A DNA stretch of 64,000 nt from Pseudoalteromonas luteoviolacea H33-S. Lineage in GTDB: Bacteria > Pseudomonadota > Gammaproteobacteria > Enterobacterales > Alteromonadaceae. Below the pieces are notes generated by a model. It searched no databases and was not told the DNA's origin. It saw nothing but the letters and a program-made list of their open reading frames with translations. The stretch lies in contig NZ_AUXY01000046.1 in assembly GCF_001625695.1 (NCBI RefSeq), forward strand, positions 83,541-147,540, in the 5' to 3' direction. A program made the translations under genes and the position numbers. This document shows, piece by piece, positions 56,401-62,961 of the stretch. Position 1 is the stretch's first letter; each line of letters starts with the position of its first letter.

Positions 56401-58617
56401 TACCAAGGCCGCTGGCTGGTTGATAAGATTACTCACTTCAATCTCATAAGGAGGCACATCCTCTAAGATCTGCTGCCTACCGTCCGGTAACATCACTGCG
56501 CGCAACATATCTTGGCGCTGAATTAAGCGCTGCCAGCCGGCATTAAAGCGCGCCAAGGCTTCATCGTCATAATCACAGTCAATCTCGGTGTACCAGTGTG
56601 TTGCCACGTTACCAAGGAATGTGTCACCTCGACCAAAAATATAAGCGAGCTGAATGTCTGTTAGCGGAAACGGTTTTGAGCGGTCTTGCGCAGATGGGAT
56701 CAGCTGAGGTAACGCATCGCTCAAAGCGGGTTCCGCAGTTTTGGCTGTGCCTTCTCTCGCAAGCACCTGATCGAAAACGTGACTTGTCAGCGCCGTTAAT
56801 GTCGCATGTTTAAACAACGCCGCCGATGATACCGCCCGACCTAGGCCGGTTTGCAAACGATTTCTCAGTGCAACCGCAGCTAAAGAGTCCATCCCTAACT
56901 CAAAAAAGCTGATGTGTGCATCTTGCAACTGGGATTCATCTAAGCGCAGTGCGACAGCCACTTGCGTGCGAATATAGCTCAGTAAATGATCGCGCTGAGC
57001 TTGTGGCGACGAAAACTGAGCTAACTCATCAACAAATGAGCCAACTTGGTTTTTGTACTCGCCGCGCAGCTCGTTGAGTTCTCGCAAGTTCGAGCGCTGG
57101 ATTTTTCCGACCGTGGTTTGCGGTAATTCGTCGATAAACTCAATCCAACACGCGTGATTTCTTGCCGAATGTGCTCGAACAAACTCCTGTAATTCCAAAG
57201 CGAGATCCGCAGAAGGGCTATATCCATCTTTAACAGAGACATAAGCAACTGGGGTGATGATCCCCTCATCAGCAGAGCCCACAACGCCCGTTTCAAGGAC
57301 AGCGGGGTGTTCTTGTAAAACCGACTCAATGTCTTTTGGCGATACCCATTGACCGCCTATTTTCATCAAATCATCTTCACGGCCGACATAATAAAAAAAG
57401 CCATCTTCATCGACTTTAAACGTGTCCCGCGTGTTACACCACTCACCCAATAAAGTTGCCTGTGTTTTATCTGGGTTATTCCAGTAACCCAGGGTGATGC
57501 TCTCCCCTTTGATCAGTAAGGTGCCTCTCTCACCAACGGGTAATTCTTCTCCCTCGTCATCGACTATTTTTGCTTCATAGCCGGTTACCAGCTGACCAGT
57601 ACTCCCTACTTTGGCACTGCCTGCCCGATTTGAAATAAAAATATGCAGTGCTTCTGTTGAGCCAATTCCCTCTAACAGCTCTAAACCAAAGCGCGCTTGC
57701 CACTGTTCAAACAACGGCTTAGGAAGCGGCTCCGCAGCAGATAAGCACATGCGTACATCACCAAGCGATGTTCGTCCATCTCGCTCAGCGGCTTGCAACA
57801 ACACAGTAAAGTTGGTCGGGACGCTATAAAATACACTTGGCTGATGGCGATCAATGATGTTAAAAACCGCTTCTGGGGTAGGTGCACCCGGTAATAGCAC
57901 CGCCGTGCCGCCAGTCCAAAGCGGGAAGTACAAACTGTTACCTAGGCCGTATGCAAAAAACAGTTTTGGCACAGAGAAAGAAATATCAGATCCCGTCAAG
58001 CCAAGCGCTTGCACAGCATAGCGCTCAGAGGTCACTATCATGTCTTGATGGCGGTGAATGATCCCTTTTGGCAACCCAGTCGTGCCTGAGCTGTAAAGCC
58101 AAAAAGCAACATCATGACGGCCCGTTTCAACGGCCTCCAGTTCAGCGGATGCCCCCGCCAGCAGTCCCTCTAAGCTCGGATATTCCGTGCTATCATCACC
58201 ACATACCAAAACATGCTCAAGATATGTTAGCTCAGATAAAATAGGCACAACCGCATCCACAAGTGATGCGTGTACAACCAGCACGCGGGCGCGGCTATCT
58301 TGCAGTAAATGCGCGTATTCAACGCTGTCTAACAAGGTATTCAGTGGCACTGCGACCGCACCGATTTTCATAGTACCAAAAAAGGTAAATCCGAACTCTG
58401 GGATATCGGGAAGTAACATCGCAATACGCTCTTCAATACGCACCCCAAGGTCTCGAAGGACATTACCAAAGCGGTTGACGTTTTCATGAAGCTGGCGATA
58501 TGTGATCACACGCTCTTCACACAAAATAGCGGGCTTGTCACTGCGCCCTTCTTCTATGTGTCTGTCGACGAACACGGTTGCAGCATTGAGCTTTTCTGGA
58601 ATATTCAGTTCAGACAT
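53407..58617 (-). CDS. Loading NRPS: aryl-AMP ligase-ACP-Cy-A(Cys)-PCP
   Basis: 1736 residues from ATG 58617 (a TTG lies one codon earlier). Residues ~10-515 are an adenylate-forming ligase (AFWLYSSGTTGLPKG, KLFFAYGLGNSLYFPL, VGREDDLMKIGGQW, TTVGKIQRSNLREL) that most resembles benzoate-CoA ligases, not the free-standing YbtE/PchD enzymes. With salicylate enzymes encoded next door, salicylate is the expected substrate. A carrier domain follows (FFELGMDSLAAV, ~574), then a cyclisation domain with DLLIMD (~785), a Cys-type adenylation domain (FDLSVYD, WNTVPA, MMSGDW, GLGGPTETSIW; ~1132-1605), PCP GGDSASIV (~1655) and a very basic tail. The product is a hydroxyphenyl-thiazoline thioester, the hallmark of pyochelin- and yersiniabactin-type chelators. 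Confidence 0.92.
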   Translation of the reverse strand: MSELNIPEKLNAATVFVDRHIEEGRSDKPAILCEERVITYRQLHENVNRFGNVLRDLGVRIEERIAMLLPDIPEFGFTFFGTMKIGAVAVPLNTLLDSVEYAHLLQDSRARVLVVHASLVDAVVPILSELTYLEHVLVCGDDSTEYPSLEGLLAGASAELEAVETGRHDVAFWLYSSGTTGLPKGIIHRHQDMIVTSERYAVQALGLTGSDISFSVPKLFFAYGLGNSLYFPLWTGGTAVLLPGAPTPEAVFNIIDRHQPSVFYSVPTNFTVLLQAAERDGRTSLGDVRMCLSAAEPLPKPLFEQWQARFGLELLEGIGSTEALHIFISNRAGSAKVGSTGQLVTGYEAKIVDDEGEELPVGERGTLLIKGESITLGYWNNPDKTQATLLGEWCNTRDTFKVDEDGFFYYVGREDDLMKIGGQWVSPKDIESVLQEHPAVLETGVVGSADEGIITPVAYVSVKDGYSPSADLALELQEFVRAHSARNHACWIEFIDELPQTTVGKIQRSNLRELNELRGEYKNQVGSFVDELAQFSSPQAQRDHLLSYIRTQVAVALRLDESQLQDAHISFFELGMDSLAAVALRNRLQTGLGRAVSSAALFKHATLTALTSHVFDQVLAREGTAKTAEPALSDALPQLIPSAQDRSKPFPLTDIQLAYIFGRGDTFLGNVATHWYTEIDCDYDDEALARFNAGWQRLIQRQDMLRAVMLPDGRQQILEDVPPYEIEVSNLINQPAALVERELMATRDKMSHQILDPYTWPIFEIKATRLENNRTRLHVGLDLLIMDAWSMFLIFRELHDIIYQPHKLEPLEINFRDYVLAEEAFKETAHYQKAKDYWFARLDNLPPTPDLPFAIKPEALKSHEFTHRGITVPADTWQTLQARAAKVNLTPSALLLSVFAEVLAIWSKNAHFVINITLFTRQPLHRQINDVVGDFTSLLLLEVDHTIEEPFIARAQRIQQQLMDDLDHNAIHGVQVLRELARRQGGNQRAAMPVVFSSTLGLGSLGSDMSSVSQFGDIAYTVSQTPQVWLDYQIFENKGELILNWDCIEELFPEGLIDDMLSAYSTMLSSLANDEATWQQSKFQPLLMEKQLTERTAINDTSGDVSNALLHELFIARAKTNPDAPAVISHNHSVSYGKLLDLATRTAHWLQRHDVAPNTLVAVVMEKGWEQIAAVLGVLMSGGAYLPIDAHQPEARINTILADGQVTLALTQPQFEHQALSAGITRLTLTEDNLAQEQAQLTPVAIGPEDLAYVIYTSGSTGKPKGTMLPHRGPVNTILDVNRKFAVTENDRAICLSALNFDLSVYDVFGVLAAGGALVMPDQQRLRDPAHWRALMIEHKVTVWNTVPALQQMLVDYLEPRNELLPPNMRLVMMSGDWIPVDLPNRIRALWPDMMVVGLGGPTETSIWNNHYVIKDVDPNWQSIPYGKPLANQTLHVLNQDLAPCPVWVTGDLYVGGRGLGKGFWQDEEKTNALFIVHPQSGEKLYKSGDLARYLPDGNLEIMGRADFQVKIRGHRIELKEIEAILADHGDIRSAVVTAFGESHNLQSLAAYVVLQGDKVLSEEAQSDLIKALKAHVAGLLPEYMVPTTITVLDALPLSANGKVDRKALPAPDLSQSLESDTQTLPETELEQTLAEIWCALLNRTHIGIYDSFFDVGGDSASIVQLHAKLWEALGQEVPITKLFEHPTIHALAAHLEGEDVVEHAARSNRVDKRRTSRKSAKDQRQARRRSRAENS

Positions 58618-58707
58618 CAAGACTCTCTCTAAAAAATAGCTAAGGAATGCAAGCCAATCACCTTCAAAAACAGGTAGCTGCCTGCAAAAATTACGGCACA
58701 GGCCGCG

Positions 58708-60099
58708 TTACTGCTCGCAGACTACGTACGGTGCAATACCTGCGAACTTTTCGATTGTTTCAATAAATTCTCGTTCTGGGGTCGATAGGCCAACCATGCC
58801 GCACCCGGCCTGTATCCAAGACTTATCGGCATCTTGAAATGCAGAGCGCAGTACCAAGCACGCCTCAAAGTTGTGCTCGTCCAGCATTAAAATCGCGCCT
58901 GAATATAGGCCTCTTGATTCGGTTTCAATGTGCAAAATAGCTTCGATAGACTCAGCTTTGGGGATCCCAGATGCGGTAATAGAAGGAAATAACTCATCAA
59001 AGGCATGCCATGCGTCTTTGCTTGCACTGAGCGTGCCGCTCACTTCAGAACCCAAATGCTGCACACTGCCGCGCTCAAGAGTGGCCATGAATTTATCGAC
59101 CGTCACAGAATGTGAAAATGAAGACATCTCTGTGACGGCTTCGCGGACTGAGATAGCGTGCTCAACAATCTCTTTGGGATCAGAGTGTAAGTCTCTGCGT
59201 AGCTGTGCATTGTCGGCCATTGCACTATGCAGTGCCCGAGTGCCTGCAACTGGCTCTGTTAACACGGTTTGTCCGTTCACCGCAACAATGAGCTCGGGAC
59301 TAAAGCCCATCGCTTCACGCCCCATAAACTTCACTAAAAACGAGCGTGACGGCGTATGAATTGGCCGCGACTGTACAAATGTCCCCAACATATTTATGCG
59401 TTTAGGCACCGCGACCTGACGAGATAGCGTGACTTTTTCGCATCGCCCTGAGTGGATCACATCAAGCACTGCTTCGGCCGCTTGTTGGTGAGCAGCTTGG
59501 CCGCCTCGGGTATCTATGGCACTGACGCCATATTCACCTAGCGCATGTTTTTCTTTGGCTAATAAAGTCTGTAATTTGCCTAGTGTGGCGATATCTCGAG
59601 TGCGGATAGTAACGTGCTGATGGTTGAGGGTGATTTCACTGTAGGGCACCATTAAGCTTAATAAAGGCCAGTTTTTCTCTGAGGCCTGCTCAGTGCCTAA
59701 CACCCCGCGAATGTGCGCCGCGTATTCAAATGCTGCTTGCCCAAAAGTATGCCAACCATGACCGCCATGGGCCTTGACAAAATTGCGCGCCAGCTCAGAT
59801 ATAGGCTGAGTGAGAGGCTCTGTTAGCGAAGGCTTGTCGATGTGTAGCTGAGTCACCTGAGTTGGCGTAACCACCAATGCCGCCTGCATGCCCAGCGCAA
59901 TCTGCCATTGACCAGAAGCTGGGTTTTCATACACGTAATAATCTTCGTTCGCGTAGCGTTTTACTATGGCTTCTATCACGGTAAGAGGCTCTGTTTTTGG
60001 CAGTACAAAAGTATGCTCAAACACGCCGCTGCACACCTCATTTTGTCTTGCTTCGCCGTGTAGTTTGCATGCGTGTTCGGCTTGCTCGGGATTCGTCAC
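58708..60099 (-). CDS. ybtS: Salicylate synthase (Irp9/YbtS/MbtI type)
   Basis: 463 residues from GTG 60099, which is chosen because a complete AAAGGAGGTGAT Shine-Dalgarno lies seven bases upstream; an open 34-residue extension to 60201 would read through that site. The protein is of the chorismate-using MST family and agrees in long blocks with Irp9 as I recall it: NEDYYVYENP, FGQAAFEYAAHIRG, ALGEYGVSAIDT, RGSVQHLGSEVSG, LFPSITASGIPK, GLYSGAILMLDE and WIQAGCGMV. These enzymes convert chorismate through isochorismate to salicylate in one active site. A PchB-like lyase is also encoded in the locus, so the enzyme may instead work mainly as an isochorismate synthase. It lies 90 bp upstream of the loading NRPS gene. 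Confidence 0.85.
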   Translation of the reverse strand: MTNPEQAEHACKLHGEARQNEVCSGVFEHTFVLPKTEPLTVIEAIVKRYANEDYYVYENPASGQWQIALGMQAALVVTPTQVTQLHIDKPSLTEPLTQPISELARNFVKAHGGHGWHTFGQAAFEYAAHIRGVLGTEQASEKNWPLLSLMVPYSEITLNHQHVTIRTRDIATLGKLQTLLAKEKHALGEYGVSAIDTRGGQAAHQQAAEAVLDVIHSGRCEKVTLSRQVAVPKRINMLGTFVQSRPIHTPSRSFLVKFMGREAMGFSPELIVAVNGQTVLTEPVAGTRALHSAMADNAQLRRDLHSDPKEIVEHAISVREAVTEMSSFSHSVTVDKFMATLERGSVQHLGSEVSGTLSASKDAWHAFDELFPSITASGIPKAESIEAILHIETESRGLYSGAILMLDEHNFEACLVLRSAFQDADKSWIQAGCGMVGLSTPEREFIETIEKFAGIAPYVVCEQ

Positions 60100-60102
60100 A
60101 AT

Positions 60103-60114
60103 ATCACCTCCTTT
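60103..60114 (-). promoter_or_regulatory. Full-length Shine-Dalgarno deciding the salicylate synthase start
   Basis: The minus strand reads AAAGGAGGTGAT, complementary to the entire 3' end of 16S rRNA, then ATT and GTG (60099-60097). The GGAGG core is seven bases from the start codon. Confidence 0.85.
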
Positions 60115-60251
60115 GAGTTGTCCCGGTTTGACTTTATGCTGGTTGCAGCTGCTCACCGCTTCCAATGTTTTTCTGGTTGTTGACCTCAATGTCAGCCTCA
60201 AACTAAGGGCTTTTGCCGACCTTTGAGGTTTTACTTTGTATTTTTATCCGC

Positions 60252-61472
60252 TTAATCTACGTCGCAGGGGTGTGTCGCTTCATGTTTACCATTGCCAATT
60301 TTTCGGTCCGCCCAGCGGTTCATATGCGCAAACGTCGCAGGCGCATTGGTATGCAAATTCAAACTATGTCCTGCATCTTGAATGACTTTGGTGTGCAAGC
60401 AGGATGATGCTGTAAAAAAGTCAGATTGATGGCTATGAACCTCACTGGCACTGGTACAATCCAGCGCGCCGCCACAAAACACAGCATCAAATTCCCCCAC
60501 CAAAATCATCACTGGCACGTCAATTTTCAGCGTTTGGGTAAACGGCAAGGTAAATGCTGTCTCACCAATTGAAGAGGTGTCTTTTGTGAGCTCATCCATG
60601 ATGATGACTTGCGGCTCAGCTGTCTGCGAGTGATAAAAAAGCGCAGCACGCTTATCTGGCACCGTTGTGAAATAATCATGATGAGGAAACTGCCCCAAGA
60701 ACTTTTCATCTAAAGTCGCTGGGTGATAGGCGTTTTGCGCCAGTTCAAAAAAGTTAGGATTTAAGTTGTGTAAAAACCCACTTAAGATTAGGCCATCTAG
60801 GTCATCGGGATGACGAGCTGCCAGCTCAATCGCAATCATCGAACCTAAGGAATGGCCCACCACAATGATTTTTTCAAAACGCGTATGTTCATTGTCTTCA
60901 GCGCGCAGCGCTTGTATCACTTGATGTACCACATGGGCATGAGAGACAACGTCAACGAGGTTGCCACTGGGCCTCTCGCTTTGTCCCACACCAATGCGCG
61001 CCAAGTTTAAAGTTGCATAACCTTGCTGATTCGCGGCATCAACATAAGAATACACCGCCGGATTCAAAGGAAAGTCCCAGTAAACACCGGAGTAAGTCCC
61101 GCCAGATAACAACAGTTGTAGGGTTTTGTCTTCAAAAGTCCCGTTAGCGCATAAAGTCCCGACAACCTGATACATGGTTGCATCGTTTGGACTGAGATTG
61201 ACTTGAAATGTGCGCTCATGGCAGCGGCGGCGCACTTTTTCAAGCATACCTAACGCCTGCTTCACCTCGTTGGAGCCTATTATCGTCAAGCTGCCATCGT
61301 CCAAATGCGCTGGCGTAGTGTGCTTAACCGCTGAGCCAGCCGTATGTGAAGACATTACCTCAGCCTTATCTTGGCTCCACACACACGGCACAAAAAACAT
61401 CACCAAAGGCAGCAAAGCTTGATGCCACCAACTAGCGTTATTGTTTTGTTTTTGATGTCCCCAGCAACTCAT
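60252..61472 (-). CDS. Exported alpha/beta hydrolase
   Basis: 406 residues from ATG 61472, which follows AAAGGAG by about ten bases (a GTG six codons upstream lies in that site). A hydrophobic N-terminal stretch (WWHQALLPLVMFFVPCVWSQ) is a signal peptide or anchor. The alpha/beta-hydrolase core shows LLLSGGTYSG (oxyanion region), the nucleophile VVGHSLGSMIAIELA (Ser about residue 220), VGEFDAVFCGG (Asp) and QDAGHSLNLHTNA (His), so the triad is intact. Several extra cysteines suit a periplasmic or secreted enzyme. It is the first gene of the biosynthetic block, preceded by a candidate ECF promoter. Possible roles are opening of a macrolactone, release of a masking group or hydrolysis of the metal complex; the sequence does not decide. 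Confidence 0.75.
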   Translation of the reverse strand: MSCWGHQKQNNNASWWHQALLPLVMFFVPCVWSQDKAEVMSSHTAGSAVKHTTPAHLDDGSLTIIGSNEVKQALGMLEKVRRRCHERTFQVNLSPNDATMYQVVGTLCANGTFEDKTLQLLLSGGTYSGVYWDFPLNPAVYSYVDAANQQGYATLNLARIGVGQSERPSGNLVDVVSHAHVVHQVIQALRAEDNEHTRFEKIIVVGHSLGSMIAIELAARHPDDLDGLILSGFLHNLNPNFFELAQNAYHPATLDEKFLGQFPHHDYFTTVPDKRAALFYHSQTAEPQVIIMDELTKDTSSIGETAFTLPFTQTLKIDVPVMILVGEFDAVFCGGALDCTSASEVHSHQSDFFTASSCLHTKVIQDAGHSLNLHTNAPATFAHMNRWADRKIGNGKHEATHPCDVD

Positions 61473-61550
61473 GCTCAGGTCTCCTTTCACTACTTTGATC
61501 CGTTGACGCAGTTCGTCAGTCTTACTAATGTGGACACACTCACTGACCGG

Positions 61551-61573
61551 ACCCGTAATAAATAAATTAAAAA
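61551..61573 (-). promoter_or_regulatory. Candidate ECF-sigma promoter of the biosynthetic block
   Basis: The minus strand reads TTATTTATTACGGGTCCGG, ACGGGT at 61551-61556, 79 bases before the hydrolase ATG. Spacing to the start is almost the same as for the receptor gene copy (80 bases). Upstream is a T/A run including TAAATTTTTT. Confidence 0.5.
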
Positions 61574-61632
61574 ATTTATGAAAAAGCGTTTTGAGGGTTA
61601 TTCAAGGAGGAAAAACGACTGATAAAAAGGGC

Positions 61633-61747
61633 GTTATGGTGAAGTGCCGCAGTCGAGTGAAGAGCCAAAACGACGAATATTTCAAAATGATAAACTTAAT
61701 AACAACACAACCCTCTCCCCGTCGTTACGGGCTTGCCCCGCAATCTA
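61633..61747. repeat. Intergenic direct repeat, copy 1
   Basis: Begins GTTATGGTGAAGTGCCGCAG and ends GGGCTTGCCCCGCAATCTA. The two ends match those of copy 2 (61838-61956) closely, while the middle is diverged. Its terminal palindrome is imperfect (GTTACGGG against CCCGCAAT). Confidence 0.7.
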
Positions 61748-61806
61748 GTTTTGTCAAAGGAAGCTATGTTGCTAAAACGGGTTAAAAGGTCCCTCCTAGT
61801 TATGGG

Positions 61807-61825
61807 CTCTGAAATAAATTCAGAG
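61807..61825. repeat. Short palindrome between the direct repeats
   Basis: CTCTGAA-ATAAA-TTCAGAG, a seven-pair stem. It looks like another dispersed palindromic unit of the genome and separates the two direct-repeat copies. Confidence 0.5.
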
Positions 61826-61837
61826 TGACAAGGGGAA

Positions 61838-61956
61838 GTTATGGTGAAGTGTCGCAACCGCAGTGAAGAGTCAAAAACTAGCAGCATTACAAACCTATAA
61901 CCTAAATCACGACTCAACCCTCAACCCGCGTCATTGCGGGCTTGCCCCGCAATCTA
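61838..61956. repeat. Intergenic direct repeat, copy 2, with REP-like palindrome
   Basis: Begins GTTATGGTGAAGTGTCGCAA, shares AGTGAAGAG-CAAAA with copy 1, and ends with ATTGCGGG-CTTGC-CCCGCAAT, a perfect eight-pair stem. It ends four bases from the stop codon of the next minus-strand gene, so it can also shape that mRNA 3' end. Apart from these repeats, 61574-61959 holds no gene that I can support. Confidence 0.7.
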
Positions 61957-61959
61957 TAA

Positions 61960-62904
61960 CTACCAAACATCCCTTCTGTTTACCTGTTTATCCTCTGCAT
62001 CCAAGTATTTTTTCATCGATTCAGGAAACGGGCCTGTGCCCATGGCGTTTTTATTATCACGAAAATGGTCTTCAATTGTTCTATGTATATGACGGTGAAT
62101 AGGCTGAGAAATATCCATAAACCTTACAATGCTGGCCCAATGCTCTTGCTCCATCCCACCAAATACCGTAATGGTTGGTCTAAACCAGTAACGTTTTGGA
62201 TATTTGGTTAAAACTAAGCTGCCGGTGGCCATTTCTCCGCCGCCTCTTGCGGCTTGTACCACAGGGCCTTCACATAGCTCTATGTCTTCAATTGGCACAT
62301 AAAAACGTCGTCTCAGAAATGAAAAAGGCATACGCACCAATCCGGTGTGGCGATTAAATTCTATTTTATCCATCCATGCCCCCCACTCCCAGATTTTGTG
62401 AATCGCCATGGGACCTAATATACTTACAGGGATCAAATATGCGTACGAAAAATTCCAAAAAAAGACAATATTAACAACACTAAAAAAAAGCATATAGACA
62501 CATAAGATAAACCATAAAAAACAACCCCCCCCCCAAAATGGCGCCCTACGGATCCCAACAACTTGTCCATCGCACCAGCCAATGTGATTATCCATGCCAT
62601 GGTGCTCCCGCGATGAAAACGGCTTTTTAAATGGCTTAGCTTCTTTAAACTCACAGCCATTTAACTGTGCAGCTTTTGCAAGGCGTTGCTCATATGTCTG
62701 ATGATGGAGATGGTCTTTTGAAAGCTCTTCATAAACTACGCCTTGGGCATAATATTTATCACGGTTTTTGCGCCTTCTCTCAAGGTCATCATAAAACTCT
62801 CGCATACTTCCTGTCGCTTTCGCTTTACGCTCCTCAAACTGTCGCTTTCTAAGTTCTTGTTTAGTCGGCTTTTCAGAGGAAGAATTAATCTTATTTTGGT
62901 CCAT
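61960..62904 (-). CDS. Tandem paralogous membrane protein, copy 1 (resembles DUF6708-type proteins)
   Basis: A 314-residue protein. A charged N-terminus rich in Lys and Arg (TKQELRKRQFEERKAKATG) precedes a conserved block (DHLHHQTYEQRLAKAAQLNGCEFK), two predicted membrane spans (FLWFILCVYMLFFSVVNIVFFW and YLIPVSILGPMAIHKIW, about residues 125-170), then IEFNRHTGLVRMP, VPIEDIELCEGPVVQAARGGGEMATG and a conserved C-terminus NAMGTGPFPESMKKY. I recall such sequences under the name DUF6708, but cannot verify it. Function unknown. It is 57 bp downstream of its paralogue and shares most motifs with it. Proteins of this look in tandem copies are sometimes immunity-like; that is speculation. Confidence 0.8.
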   Translation of the reverse strand: MDQNKINSSSEKPTKQELRKRQFEERKAKATGSMREFYDDLERRRKNRDKYYAQGVVYEELSKDHLHHQTYEQRLAKAAQLNGCEFKEAKPFKKPFSSREHHGMDNHIGWCDGQVVGIRRAPFWGGGCFLWFILCVYMLFFSVVNIVFFWNFSYAYLIPVSILGPMAIHKIWEWGAWMDKIEFNRHTGLVRMPFSFLRRRFYVPIEDIELCEGPVVQAARGGGEMATGSLVLTKYPKRYWFRPTITVFGGMEQEHWASIVRFMDISQPIHRHIHRTIEDHFRDNKNAMGTGPFPESMKKYLDAEDKQVNRRDVW

Positions 62905-62961
62905 GACATTCCTTGCTAGCTACAAACTCAATCCTTTTAGCTCGGCTTGACAGCAAAGCAG

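Noticed and set aside
58708..60099. Reading the chorismate-using enzyme as anthranilate synthase or MenF
   Set aside because: The blocks RGSVQHLGS, ITASGIPK and GLYSGAILMLDE and its place beside a salicylate-loading NRPS fit salicylate synthase better; no glutamine amidotransferase partner is present.
60100..60201. 34-codon N-terminal extension of the salicylate synthase starting at ATG 60201
   Set aside because: It would translate through a complete AAAGGAGGTGAT Shine-Dalgarno placed seven bases before GTG 60099, and the extension has no likeness to the family.
61807..61956. CRISPR array suspected from repeated palindromic motifs
   Set aside because: Only two diverged repeat copies plus a separate palindrome, with no regular spacers and no cas genes in the window.
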